A model generated the notes under the pieces. The model saw only the letters and a list, made by a program, of their open reading frames with translations. It was not told where the DNA came from and did no database searches. A program made the position numbers and the translations under genes. A stretch of DNA of 64,000 bases from an uncultured Actinomyces sp. (GTDB lineage: Bacteria > Actinomycetota > Actinomycetes > Actinomycetales > Actinomycetaceae): positions 62,001 to 126,000 of the forward strand of contig URAS01000001.1 of NCBI GenBank assembly GCA_900545825.1, given 5' to 3'. This document shows, piece by piece, positions 1 through 7,962 of this stretch (position 1 is its first letter; each line of letters begins with the position of its first letter).

Positions 1-190
1 GATTGGCCAGCAGCGCCCGGTCACCGTCTATCGGGTCCTCTCGGCCGACACGATCGAGTCGAAGGTCGCCGACCTAGCCCAGTCGAAACGGCAGCTGTAT
101 TCCGCGCTGATCGACGCGTCCGCGGGGGCGCCGGCGTGGAGCGCGGAGGACCTGCGGGCCCTGCTAGTCGGGATGGGCGGGGACGACTAA
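1..190 (+). CDS. SNF2/Rad54-family helicase, C-terminal fragment
   Basis: An open frame enters the window at base 2 and ends at TAA 188-190, giving 62 residues. The segment RPVTVYRVLSADTIESKV, then LAQSKRQLYSALIDA, matches the end of the helicase C-terminal domain of SNF2-like ATPases, where a Val-Tyr-Arg strand is followed by an 'E-x-K-V' helix and a basic 'K-R-x-L' helix. Such proteins are DNA translocases used in remodelling or repair. The ATPase motifs lie upstream of the window, so the subfamily cannot be assigned. The gene ends 18 bases before dnaE2, but dnaE2 has its own promoter. Confidence 0.75.
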   Translation, partial: IGQQRPVTVYRVLSADTIESKVADLAQSKRQLYSALIDASAGAPAWSAEDLRALLVGMGGDD

Positions 191-195
191 CCTGC

Positions 196-216
196 TAGAA
201 TCGAACACGTGTTCGA
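196..216 (+). promoter_or_regulatory. SOS (LexA) box and -10 element of dnaE2
   Basis: Bases 201-216 read TCGAACACGTGTTCGA, a perfect 16-base palindrome that fits the actinobacterial/Gram-positive LexA consensus (CGAAC, four bases, GTTCG). It overlaps a -10-like TAGAAT at 196-201 and includes the GTG start codon of dnaE2 at 209. The -10 places transcription initiation at about 208-209, so the mRNA would be leaderless and bound LexA would cover both the initiation site and the start codon. I see no clear -35 box. Confidence 0.88.
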
Positions 217-3200
217 TAGTGGTGGGCAGTGCGGATACGCCGAGCTGCACGCGCATTCGGCCTTCAGCTTTGGCCAGGGCGTCGACCAGCCGGCGGACCT
301 CGTCGCCCGCGCACACCAGCTGGGCCTGGCGGGGCTGGCGATCCTCGACCGCGATGGCCTCTACGCCGCGGTTCAGGCCCACCAGGAGGGCGTCAAACGC
401 CAGTTTCCGCTGGTGTACGGCGCGGAGCTGACGCTCGACGACGGCACGCGCCTGCCGGTTCTCGCGCGCGGGGCCCAGGGGTATCGCCGCTTGTCGCGGC
501 GCATTTCGCGGCACAACCTCCGCGCCGATCAGCGGGTCGACCCCGCCCACCAGCTGCCCGACCTGGCCGAGGATGCCGAACACTGGATGGTGCTGACGGG
601 GGACGAGGACGGCCCGCTGCGCACACGGCTGGCCCAGGGCGGCGTGCGCCGGGCGGCCCGCTGGCTCGACCAGGCGATCGACCTGTTCGGGCGCGACAAC
701 GTCGCCGTCGAATCGTGCCTCAGAGGCTTCCACGGCGAGGCCGCCCTCGCCGACACGCTGGCCGACCTCGCCCAGAGCCGCCACGTCCGCCTGGTCGCCA
801 CCGGCGGGGTCGTGTGCGCCGACTCCACCTCGCAGCACCTGGCCGACGTCCTCGCCGCCCGGCGCCTGGGGATGACGCTCGACGAGGCGTGGGGCCGGCT
901 TCCCGCGACCCACGCGATGCTGCGTCCGCCCCAGGCGATGCGCCGCCTCCACGCCCGCCACCCGGAGGCCTGCGACGCGAGTCTCGATATCGCCGCGCAG
1001 TGTGCGTTTACTCTCGACCTCATCGCCCCCGACCTGCCCGGCGTCGACGTCCCCGACGGCTACACGCCCCACACGTGGCTCGAGCATTTGACGTGGGAGG
1101 GCGCCCGGACCCGCTACGGCGACGACTGGCAAAGCGACGCCGTCGTCGCCCAGCTGACCCACGAGCTCGCCCTCATCGAGGAGCTCGACTTTTCCGGCTA
1201 TTTTCTCATCGTCAAAGAGATCGTCGATTTCTGCCGCAGCCAGGGGATTCTCACCCAGGGGCGCGGGTCTGCCGCGAACTCCGCCGTCTGCTACACCCTG
1301 GGGATCACGGCGGTCGACGCCGTCCGCTACCGCATGCATTTCGAGCGGTTTCTCTCGCCCGGGCGGGTCGGTTATCCCGACATCGACCTCGACATCGAGG
1401 CGTCGCGGCGCGAGGAGGTCATCCAGCATGTCTACGCCCGCTACGGCCGCGACCGCGCCGCCCAGGTGGGCACCGTCATCAGTTACCGCCCGAAGTCGGC
1501 GCTGCGCGACGTCGCCCGCGCCCTCGGGTATGACGAGGGGACGTCCGCCGGGTGGCTGCGCCACAGCTTCGGCGGCGTCGACACCGACCCCTTCGCTTCG
1601 CCCGCGATTCCTGCCCAGGCCGCCGGCCTCGCCCGCGAGCTCCTGCGTTTGCCCCGGCACATGGGCATCCATTCCGGCGGCATGGTCCTCGCCGACCGGC
1701 CCGTCATCGACGTCTGCCCGATCACCTGGGCTAACACGCCCGGCCGCACCGTCCTCCAGTGGGACAAGGACGATTGCGCCGACGCCGGCCTCGTCAAGTT
1801 CGACCTCCTCGGCCTGGGGATGCTCACCGCCCTCCGCCTGGCCTTCACGTCGCTCACCGACCGCGGTGTCGCCCCGCCGCGCGGCGATGTCTGGGACATG
1901 GCGGCTATCCCGGCGGAGGACCCGGCGGTCTTCGACCTCCTCCAACGCGCCGACACGATCGGCGTCTTCCAGGTCGAATCCCGCGCCCAAATGGCCGTCC
2001 TGCCCAGGCTTCACCCGACGACGTTCTACGACATCGTCGTCGAGGTCGCCCTCGTCCGCCCCGGCCCCATCCAGGGCCAAGCGGTCAACCCCTACCTGCG
2101 CCGACGCCGCGGACACGAACCCGTCACCTACCCCCACCCCCTCACCCAACGCGCCCTCGAAAAGACCCTCGGCGTCGCCCTTTTCCAGGAACAACTCATG
2201 CAACTGGCCGAGGACGCCGCCGGTTTCACGCCCTCCCAAGCCGACCAGCTGCGCAAAGCCATGGGGTCGAAACGGTCCCCCGAACGCATGGCCGCCCTCC
2301 GTCCCGCCCTCTTCGCCGGTATGGCCGAGCGCGGCATCACCGGCGACGCCGCCCAAGCGATCTGGGACCAGCTGCAAGGCTTCGCCGACTTCGGATTCCC
2401 GGAATCCCACGCCTTCTCGTTCGCCGGCATCGTCTACGCCTCCGCCTGGCTCAAAGTCCACCACCCCGAAGACTTCTACGCCGCCGTCCTCGCCGCACAA
2501 CCCATGGGCTTCTACTCGCCCCTCACCCTCATCGAGGACGCCCGCCACCACGGCATCCACGTCCAACCGGCCGACGTCAACCACTCCGACATCCACGCCT
2601 CCGTCACCGCCGACCCCACCGCCGCCTCTGGCCTCGCCATCCGCCTCGGCCTCGCCCCACTCCAAACCGTCGGCGACAGGCGCGCCCAACGCATCACCGA
2701 CGAGCGGGGCGCTCGCGGGCCGTTTGGCAGCGTCGACGAGTTCGCGGCGAGGACGCGCCTGCCCGCGAAAGTGCTAGAGAACCTGGCGGCCGCCGGGGCG
2801 CTGGCCAGCATGGGGGCTACACGCCGCGCGGGCATGTGGAGCGCGGGCGCTCTCGCCCTGCCGGCTCCCAGTTCGCGCGGGTGGGTGCAGGAGGTCATCC
2901 CCGGCACGGCGTTGGGGGCCCAGGCGCCCACGCTGCCGCCGATGACCAGGGGCGAGACGATGGCCGCCGACATCCGGTTGGGTGGGGCGTCGCTCGAGGG
3001 GTTCCCGACCGAGTGGGCGCGCTGCGATCTTCATCGCCGCGGCGTCCTCCCGATCGACCAGGTCAACGGGTCTCTCAACGGGACGCGGATCAGGGTCGCC
3101 GGCATCATCACCCACCGGCAGCGGCCCCACACCGCGCAGGGGACGACGTTTTTGTCGCTGGAGGACGAGACGGGCCTGCTCAACGTCATCTGTTCGCCCG

Positions 3201-3355
3201 GCATATGGGAGCGCTATCGGGCGATCGTCACGACCTCGAACGCCGTCGTCGTGCGCGGAACCGTCGAGTACGCCGACGGCGCCCTCGGGCTCATCGCGGA
3301 CAAAGCCGAGACGCTGGCGATCCCCGTCCAGACGAAGTCACGGAACTACCGTTAG
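209..3355 (+). CDS. dnaE2: Error-prone DNA polymerase III alpha subunit DnaE2
   Basis: The 1048-residue protein is a C-family DNA polymerase of the DnaE2 (ImuC) type, which performs translesion synthesis and damage-induced mutagenesis, normally with ImuA' and ImuB. It has an N-terminal PHP domain (ELHAHSAFSF near residue 12) and a polymerase core with the catalytic Asp pair D391/D393 in PDIDLD and a third Asp, D532, in KFDLLGLGML. Helix-hairpin-helix and OB domains follow (RVAGIITHRQRPHTAQGTT near the end). The length is typical of DnaE2 and shorter than replicative DnaE1. No ribosome-binding site precedes GTG 209; the -10 box lies 7 bases upstream, so the message is probably leaderless. A perfect SOS box over the start predicts LexA control. 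imuA'/imuB are not in the window. Confidence 0.93.
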   Translation: MFDSGGQCGYAELHAHSAFSFGQGVDQPADLVARAHQLGLAGLAILDRDGLYAAVQAHQEGVKRQFPLVYGAELTLDDGTRLPVLARGAQGYRRLSRRISRHNLRADQRVDPAHQLPDLAEDAEHWMVLTGDEDGPLRTRLAQGGVRRAARWLDQAIDLFGRDNVAVESCLRGFHGEAALADTLADLAQSRHVRLVATGGVVCADSTSQHLADVLAARRLGMTLDEAWGRLPATHAMLRPPQAMRRLHARHPEACDASLDIAAQCAFTLDLIAPDLPGVDVPDGYTPHTWLEHLTWEGARTRYGDDWQSDAVVAQLTHELALIEELDFSGYFLIVKEIVDFCRSQGILTQGRGSAANSAVCYTLGITAVDAVRYRMHFERFLSPGRVGYPDIDLDIEASRREEVIQHVYARYGRDRAAQVGTVISYRPKSALRDVARALGYDEGTSAGWLRHSFGGVDTDPFASPAIPAQAAGLARELLRLPRHMGIHSGGMVLADRPVIDVCPITWANTPGRTVLQWDKDDCADAGLVKFDLLGLGMLTALRLAFTSLTDRGVAPPRGDVWDMAAIPAEDPAVFDLLQRADTIGVFQVESRAQMAVLPRLHPTTFYDIVVEVALVRPGPIQGQAVNPYLRRRRGHEPVTYPHPLTQRALEKTLGVALFQEQLMQLAEDAAGFTPSQADQLRKAMGSKRSPERMAALRPALFAGMAERGITGDAAQAIWDQLQGFADFGFPESHAFSFAGIVYASAWLKVHHPEDFYAAVLAAQPMGFYSPLTLIEDARHHGIHVQPADVNHSDIHASVTADPTAASGLAIRLGLAPLQTVGDRRAQRITDERGARGPFGSVDEFAARTRLPAKVLENLAAAGALASMGATRRAGMWSAGALALPAPSSRGWVQEVIPGTALGAQAPTLPPMTRGETMAADIRLGGASLEGFPTEWARCDLHRRGVLPIDQVNGSLNGTRIRVAGIITHRQRPHTAQGTTFLSLEDETGLLNVICSPGIWERYRAIVTTSNAVVVRGTVEYADGALGLIADKAETLAIPVQTKSRNYR

Positions 3356-3382
3356 TGGCGATCAGGATGGCACGAGGCCAGC

Positions 3383-4324
3383 CTAGGCGAGTTCCTCGTC
3401 GAAGAAGTCGTCGTCGATCTCGTACAGCGTGAACTCGCGGGCCTTGTGGACGGCCACGCCGTACGTGAGCATGAGCGACGTCAACGCGATGCCATCGATG
3501 AGGATGATCCTCCCATGCCGATACTGCTCGGCCGTGGTCTCAGCACTGTCGAGGAACGACGACGTCGTGATGAACACGCCGAGGTTTGCTCCATTGGACT
3601 CGAGTGCGCCGATGAAATTGCGCATTTCGGGGGCGCCGACCTTGTTGGTGTCGGCGTAACGCTTCGCCTGGATATAGACGTTGGTGAGGCCGAGGGCATC
3701 CTGCCGGATGATGCCGTCGATCCCGCCATCGCCGGACCGGCCGACGTGCTGTTTTTCGCCGTGGCTGCCGCCGTAGCCCATGGCCCACAGTAGGTCGATG
3801 ACGGCGCGCTCGAAGAACTCAGGCGACGCTGCCTGGAGGCGTTTCCGCAGTTCTGTCTCGGTTTTCGAGTTGAAGCGGCGTTCGCCGTCGGCCAGGGCCT
3901 CGACAGGATCGGTCGCCTCATCGGTGGCCGGTTCGATGGCGGTAGCACCGCCCTGGGGATTCCGGCGCTGGGCAATTTCTTCCTGGTAGGCCCGCCAGGC
4001 GGGCCATTCCAGCATCTCTTTTTCGGAATACTCCTTCAGGCGTCGCCGATCGACCTCAAGTCCATCGGCCGTGATGCGATAGAAGCCGCGTTTCGGACGC
4101 TCAAGCAGTCCGGCTTGAGTGAGGGCGGAACAGGCCCACGAGATCCGGTGCTTGTATCGCTGCATTCCCGAACTGATCCGTTCGGCGCGGACCTCGTCCG
4201 TCAGCCCCATGATGTCGGCGATTCGCTCGTAACAGTCCGCGAGGGCGCGCCCCTCGCCGTCCGCCAAAATGCGAAGGACGACGGGACGGAACTCATCAAT
4301 TGTTGGCGTGTTGTCCGTCTCCAT
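3383..4324 (-). CDS. mrr: Mrr-family (type IV) restriction endonuclease
   Basis: The 313-residue protein has the Mrr layout: an N-terminal winged-helix region (residues 1-95), a variable linker, and a C-terminal PD-(D/E)xK nuclease domain from about residue 155. Nuclease residues are visible as GDGGIDG (D199, D203) and QAK (Q219, K221). Mrr enzymes cut DNA bearing foreign methylation, so a role in defence against modified incoming DNA is inferred. The gene converges on dnaE2, with stop codons 27 bases apart, and sits just beyond the 3' end of a tRNA-Leu gene, a common site for acquired genes. The ATG at 4324 is used because the family N-terminus begins there. No cognate methylase or other restriction subunit is adjacent. 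Confidence 0.85.
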   Translation of the reverse strand: METDNTPTIDEFRPVVLRILADGEGRALADCYERIADIMGLTDEVRAERISSGMQRYKHRISWACSALTQAGLLERPKRGFYRITADGLEVDRRRLKEYSEKEMLEWPAWRAYQEEIAQRRNPQGGATAIEPATDEATDPVEALADGERRFNSKTETELRKRLQAASPEFFERAVIDLLWAMGYGGSHGEKQHVGRSGDGGIDGIIRQDALGLTNVYIQAKRYADTNKVGAPEMRNFIGALESNGANLGVFITTSSFLDSAETTAEQYRHGRIILIDGIALTSLMLTYGVAVHKAREFTLYEIDDDFFDEELA

Positions 4325-4462
4325 GGCTGCGTCGCCCTTCCGTGAGTCTCTTGCCGGCTGAGCATCGAGTCTAGCAACGGCGAAGGGCCCTCTTGGGTGT
4401 CCGGGATTCCCCGGCGGTCGACGGCACCGAGATGCACTCGACGGTCAGATCGAAGCCGACTC

Positions 4463-4482
4463 GTGGGTCCCATGTGGGTCCC
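4463..4482. repeat. Short direct repeat upstream of mrr
   Basis: GTGGGTCCC occurs twice, at 4463-4471 and 4474-4482, separated by two bases, in the 272-base stretch between mrr (start 4324) and tRNA-Leu (3' end 4597). I see no gene in that stretch. It should hold the mrr promoter and ends with the tRNA terminator. The repeat could be a binding site or a remnant of an earlier insertion; neither can be shown from the sequence. Confidence 0.4.
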
Positions 4483-4550
4483 TTTTTCGATCTGCGTCTA
4501 GGTAGTTTCTAGGCAGATCTGGGAGAGCGGTTAGGCAGCCCCGACAAACC

Positions 4551-4589
4551 AACAGCCCCTGGCCCGGTTTCCCGGGTCAGGGGCTGTTT
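4551..4589 (-). terminator. Hairpin terminator after tRNA-Leu(GAG)
   Basis: A long GC-rich hairpin has arms ACAGCCCCTG (4552-4561) and CAGGGGCTGT (4578-4587) plus an inner CCCGG/CCGGG pairing around a TTT loop. It lies 8 bases beyond the 3' end of the tRNA on the minus strand. The flanking bases carry only short T-runs. Confidence 0.75.
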
Positions 4590-4596
4590 CGTGCTG

Positions 4597-4684
4597 TGCG
4601 CGGAAGGGGACTTGAACCCCTACGACCGTTTAATTGGTCACTAGCACCTCAAGCTAGCGCGTCTACCAATTCCGCCACCCGCGC
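4597..4684 (-). tRNA. tRNA-Leu, anticodon GAG
   Basis: The minus strand folds as an 88-base class II tRNA. The acceptor GCGCGGG pairs with TCCGCGC and the discriminator is A. The anticodon stem is CTAGC/GCTAG around loop TTGAGGT, giving anticodon GAG for CUC/CUU codons. A long variable arm and a GTTCAAGTC T-loop are present. CCA is not encoded. This is the ordinary long-arm leucine tRNA architecture, in contrast to the short tRNA at 28528. Confidence 0.95.
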
Positions 4685-4698
4685 CGGGCAACGAGAAG

Positions 4699-4727
4699 AC
4701 ATTAACACGCTTCCTCGGGACGAACAA
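4699..4727 (-). promoter_or_regulatory. Promoter of tRNA-Leu(GAG)
   Basis: On the minus strand TTGTTC (4727-4722) and TAATGT (4704-4699) are separated by 17 bases, and the tRNA 5' end at 4684 lies 14 bases beyond the -10. This is one of the best sigma70-type matches in the window. Confidence 0.65.
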
Positions 4728-4799
4728 AATCGGCGAGCGGTAGCCGTTCGGGCGGGTACGGTGGGGGTGGATAGACGGTCAAAACAGAGAGGACAAGTC

Positions 4800-5297
4800 G
4801 TGCAAGAACGTGACGTTACGCCCGGAAATATGCCGGATTCTCGGGATCCGGAGGCGCTGGTTCGGCAGTTCCACACCACCTATGGGCTGCCGATCGTCGA
4901 GGGTGAACCGACCGTCGACTATGACCGAGTGCACATGCGGATGTCCCTCATCCTCGAAGAGGTCACCGAACTCGTCACGGCGGTCTACGGAAAAGAAGCG
5001 GGCAAAGTCCTTGCCGAGGGCGCCGCGGCGGCCCAGGCAGCCGACGACGGCGAACGCGACCTCATCGAGACGGCCGACGCGTTGGCCGACCTCGTCTACG
5101 TCATCTATGGGATGGCCCTGGAGTCGGGGATCTCGCTGCCCGCGGTCCTCAAGGAAGTGCAGGCCTCGAACATGTCCAAGCTGGGGGAGGACGGTAAGCC
5201 GATCTACCGCGAGGATGGCAAAGTCCTCAAGGGCCCAGGTTTCTTCCCTCCGAACATCGCGAGGGCGCTCAAAGCCGACATCAACGGGCTTTCCTAG
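4800..5297 (+). CDS. MazG-like nucleotide pyrophosphohydrolase
   Basis: The 165-residue all-alpha protein carries the metal-binding signature of the MazG/phosphoribosyl-ATP pyrophosphatase superfamily: E53-E54-x-x-E57 followed by E90-x-x-D93 with a further D97. These enzymes hydrolyse NTPs or related compounds to monophosphates and pyrophosphate, often as house-cleaning. The C-terminal segment KEVQASNMSKLG is typical of the family branch related to phosphoribosyl-ATP pyrophosphohydrolase, but no his genes adjoin, so a HisE role is unlikely. The GTG at 4800 is chosen because GAGAGGA lies 6 bases upstream and the frame above it runs back through the tRNA. A possible -10 (TACGGT, 4757-4762) gives a short leader. 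The substrate is unknown. Confidence 0.8.
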   Translation: MQERDVTPGNMPDSRDPEALVRQFHTTYGLPIVEGEPTVDYDRVHMRMSLILEEVTELVTAVYGKEAGKVLAEGAAAAQAADDGERDLIETADALADLVYVIYGMALESGISLPAVLKEVQASNMSKLGEDGKPIYREDGKVLKGPGFFPPNIARALKADINGLS

Positions 5298-5319
5298 TTC
5301 GCTGACAGGCCAGACTCTC

Positions 5320-5325
5320 TATAGT
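5320..5325 (+). promoter_or_regulatory. Possible -10 box for the FAD oxidoreductase
   Basis: TATAGT at 5320-5325 lies in the 135-base gap between the MazG-like gene and the oxidoreductase. A weak TTCGCT sits 16 bases upstream. It would give a leader of about 100 bases. No riboswitch fold was recognised in this leader. Confidence 0.35.
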
Positions 5326-5432
5326 AATCTGAACCACGAACGGCCGGGCGCCAGTGAACCCTGCATGAGCGGTGCCTCAGCTGTCGTCGCATCCGTGTTC
5401 GTCGTTAGGTTGGGAAAGGGCGGAAGTAAGAG

Positions 5433-6527
5433 ATGGCCAAAGTTGTAGTGGTTGGTGGTGGTTACGGCGGCATCACCGTTGCCGGCGGCCTTGATGACGT
5501 CGCCGATGTCACCCTCGTCGAACAGAAGGATCAGTTCGTCCACCACGCCGCTTCGCTGCGCGCCACCGTGGATTCGGTGTGGGGTCACACGATCTTCATG
5601 CCGTACACGCGACTCCTCACCCGTGGCCAGGTCATTCACGGCACGGCAATGTCCGTCGATGGCACGACGGTTCACGTCTCTGGTCACGACCCGATCGAGG
5701 CCGACTACCTGGTCCTGGCGACCGGGACGACCTACCCCTACCCGGCCAAGCACCTCGTGTCGCAGTCGTCGGTCGCCAAGGCCCGCCTGGACGTCACCCG
5801 CGAGGCCCTGGGCCGCGCCCGCCGCGTGCTCCTCGTGGGCGCCGGCACGGTCGGCGTCGAGTTCGCCGGCGAACTGAGCGCAACGTTCCCGAACCTCGAG
5901 ATTGTCATGGTCGACAAGGCCCCGACGATCCTCGGCACCCCCGGCTACAAGGACGAGCTTCGCCAGACGATCACCGAGCAGCTGGTGGACCGTGGCGTCG
6001 AACTCGTCCTCGGCTCGCCGTTGGCTTTCGTCCCGCCCACCGATGTCGGCACGCTCTCTCCCTTCCAGGTGTCGACCGTCGACGGTCGCACCATCGACGC
6101 CGACATGTGGTTCCTCTGCTATGGCTCCCAGACGGCGACCGGCTACCTCGGTAAGTCCTACGCCGACAAGATTCGCCCCAACGGCCGCATCCGCGTGGAC
6201 GAGTACATGCGGGTCGTCGGCATGCCGAACGTGTACGCCGTGGGCGACATTACGGATGTCTCTGAATCCAAGCGCGCTGACGCTGCCCGTGCCCACGCGC
6301 GTGTCGTGATCGCCAACATTCGTGACCAGCTGGTTGGCCGCGAGCCCTCGACCACGTACGCGCCGGGCAAAGAATGGGTTATCCTTCCCCTCGGCCCCGA
6401 TGGCGGTGCCTCACAGCTCGTCGAGCCCAACGGCAACACGCGGGTTGTGGGCCCGGAGGAGACCGCGGAGATCAAGGGCACCGACCTTATGGTGTCGATG
6501 ATTCGCGGACAGCTGCACTTGCCGTAG
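5433..6527 (+). CDS. FAD-dependent NAD(P)H oxidoreductase (NDH-2/FSP1-like)
   Basis: The 364-residue protein has two nucleotide-binding folds of the pyridine nucleotide-disulfide oxidoreductase family: an FAD motif VVGGGYGGI near residue 7, and an NAD(P)H motif VGAGTVGVEFAGEL near residue 135. A C-terminal FAD-contact motif, YAVGDITD, is also present. There is no redox-active CxxxxC. The short length and lack of a C-terminal membrane anchor resemble AIFM2/FSP1-like quinone reductases rather than canonical NDH-2. Electron transfer from NAD(P)H to a quinone is inferred from the family, not shown. The next gene, 42 bases downstream, encodes an acidic small protein, and the two may share a transcript that ends at the hairpin at 6868. 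Confidence 0.8.
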   Translation: MAKVVVVGGGYGGITVAGGLDDVADVTLVEQKDQFVHHAASLRATVDSVWGHTIFMPYTRLLTRGQVIHGTAMSVDGTTVHVSGHDPIEADYLVLATGTTYPYPAKHLVSQSSVAKARLDVTREALGRARRVLLVGAGTVGVEFAGELSATFPNLEIVMVDKAPTILGTPGYKDELRQTITEQLVDRGVELVLGSPLAFVPPTDVGTLSPFQVSTVDGRTIDADMWFLCYGSQTATGYLGKSYADKIRPNGRIRVDEYMRVVGMPNVYAVGDITDVSESKRADAARAHARVVIANIRDQLVGREPSTTYAPGKEWVILPLGPDGGASQLVEPNGNTRVVGPEETAEIKGTDLMVSMIRGQLHLP

Positions 6528-6569
6528 GGGACGCCCCATTGGATGAATAACGACGAAGGGAGAGGGACT

Positions 6570-6845
6570 ATGACACAAGATCCTCGCGAGGCTCTTGATC
6601 GCCTGATCGCAGCGCTGGAGAAGCACTACGAGGCCGCAACGACCTACAAGGATCCCGATGCGGACGAGGTCGTTGATACCGAGACGACGTTGCAGGACGT
6701 CTTCTTCGCCTACGACCAGGTCCTTTTTAGGGCCGTGGGTGTGGAGCTTCCCTTCGACATCCTGGACGAAGAGGACGATGACGACGAGGACGTCTTCGAC
6801 GACGACGCCTACGAATTTGGCGACGACGAGGAAGAAGAGTTCTAG
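6570..6845 (+). CDS. Small protein with an Asp/Glu-rich tail
   Basis: The 91-residue protein has a helical N-terminal part (REALDRLIAALEKHYEAATTY) and a C-terminal third made almost wholly of Asp and Glu. The ATG at 6570 is preferred over the in-frame ATG at 6543 because AGGGAGAGGG lies just before it. Similar short proteins with acidic tails occur in other actinobacteria and are, as I recall, sometimes labelled 'primosomal protein' without experimental basis. An acidic tail of this kind can mimic nucleic acid or bind basic proteins or metal ions, but no function can be assigned here. Confidence 0.75.
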   Translation: MTQDPREALDRLIAALEKHYEAATTYKDPDADEVVDTETTLQDVFFAYDQVLFRAVGVELPFDILDEEDDDDEDVFDDDAYEFGDDEEEEF

Positions 6846-6867
6846 ATTCTCCCCTCCGCTGGTGTGA

Positions 6868-6897
6868 GGGCGCGGGCCGAGCAAGTCCGCGCCCTTC
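6868..6897 (+). terminator. Hairpin terminator after the acidic protein gene
   Basis: GGGCGCGG (6868-6875) pairs with CCGCGCCC (6887-6894) around an 11-base loop and is followed by TT. It lies 22 bases after the stop codon and separates the gene from the oppositely oriented aldo/keto reductase. Confidence 0.75.
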
Positions 6898-6954
6898 CCA
6901 ATTCAGCAACGACGTCGACGGGTAATTGAGGGCCTGCCGAGAGCGAGACGACGC

Positions 6955-7923
6955 CTATCGGATCGTCGACCTCGACCCGCCGGCCGCGGCGGCGGAGCTG
7001 TCGTCGAGCGCCTTACGGATTTGGTGAGGCAGCTGGAAGTCGGCAACCTCGAGCAGCTGAGTGAGCTGGCCGGGAGTCCGCGCACCCAAAAGCGCGGACG
7101 TGATGCCCGGCGCGTCGCGCACCCACGCTAGCGCCACCTGGCCGGCCGACATGCCCAGTCCGTCCGCCGCCGTCGCGACGGCCTCGACGATCCCCGCATA
7201 GCGCGGATCCAAATAGGGGCTGACAAAGCCGCCGAGGTGCTCGGTCGCCGCCCGCGAATCGGGTGGCGTGTGCGTGCGGTATTTGCCCGTGAGGACGCCG
7301 CGAGCCAGGGGAGACCAGGCGAACACCCCGGCCCCAAAGTGGGTCGTCGCGTCGACGACCTCGCCCTCGAGGCGACGATTGAGCAGCGAGTATTCGGCCT
7401 CGTGGACCGCCAGAGAAAGCCCGTGCTGCTGCAGGTGGCAGGCGATCTCGGCCAACGCCCACGCGGGATAGTTCGACACCCCGACGTAGCGGGCGCGCCC
7501 CGTCCGCACGGCATGTTCGAGGGCGGACACCGTCTCCTCGACCCGGATCGTCGGATCAAAGTGCTGAACCGCCCACACGTCGACGTGGTCGGTACCGAGG
7601 TTCGCAAGCGTCCGATCGAGCGAATCGAGGAGGAAACCGCGCGAAATATCGACGTGCGGGGCGGGGTCCGTGCGGATCCCGGCCTTCGCGCAAATCACCA
7701 GGCGGTCGCGGCACCCGAGCGAGCCGATGATCTGGCCGATCACCTCCTCGGCGTCGCCGTCGCCGTAGTGCGCGGCGGTGTCGACGAGGGACCCGCCAGC
7801 GTCAAGAAACTCGCGCATCTGCTCGGTGGCATCGGTCACATCGGTGTCGCGTCCCCACGTCATCGTGCCCAGTGCCAGCGAAGATACGGTGAGGCCAGTG
7901 TGACCGACTCGGCGTTGTTCCAT
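6955..7923 (-). CDS. Aldo/keto reductase
   Basis: The 322-residue protein is an aldo/keto reductase, an NADPH-dependent cytosolic enzyme that reduces aldehydes or ketones. The catalytic tetrad is intact: D48 and Y53 in DTAAHYGDG, K80 in ICAKAG, and H121 in VQHFD. The SNY segment (GVSNYPAWAL) and the phosphate-binding GARTPGQL near the C-terminus also match the family. The length is normal. The natural substrate cannot be predicted. It is transcribed alone and is divergent from uppP, with the start codons 39 bases apart. Confidence 0.88.
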   Translation of the reverse strand: MEQRRVGHTGLTVSSLALGTMTWGRDTDVTDATEQMREFLDAGGSLVDTAAHYGDGDAEEVIGQIIGSLGCRDRLVICAKAGIRTDPAPHVDISRGFLLDSLDRTLANLGTDHVDVWAVQHFDPTIRVEETVSALEHAVRTGRARYVGVSNYPAWALAEIACHLQQHGLSLAVHEAEYSLLNRRLEGEVVDATTHFGAGVFAWSPLARGVLTGKYRTHTPPDSRAATEHLGGFVSPYLDPRYAGIVEAVATAADGLGMSAGQVALAWVRDAPGITSALLGARTPGQLTQLLEVADFQLPHQIRKALDDSSAAAAGGSRSTIR

Positions 7924-7948
7924 ACGACAACGGTAGCTTGACCTTGAC

Positions 7949-7962
7949 TACTGTGTGTACTC
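7949..7962 (+). promoter_or_regulatory. -10 element of uppP, leaderless start
   Basis: TACTGT at 7949-7954 lies 8 bases before GTG 7963 and no Shine-Dalgarno sequence precedes the start. This suggests that transcription begins at or within two bases of the start codon. Confidence 0.6.

Noticed and set aside
164..2689. An 841-codon open frame on the minus strand inside dnaE2.
   Set aside because: It runs opposite a recognised polymerase gene, is dominated by Gly, Asp, Val and Arg as expected from the GC-rich third positions, and resembles no family.
4325..4550. A remnant of an integrase gene or a duplicated tRNA end upstream of mrr.
   Set aside because: I found no tyrosine-recombinase motif and no second copy of the tRNA-Leu 3' end; only a 9-base direct repeat is visible.
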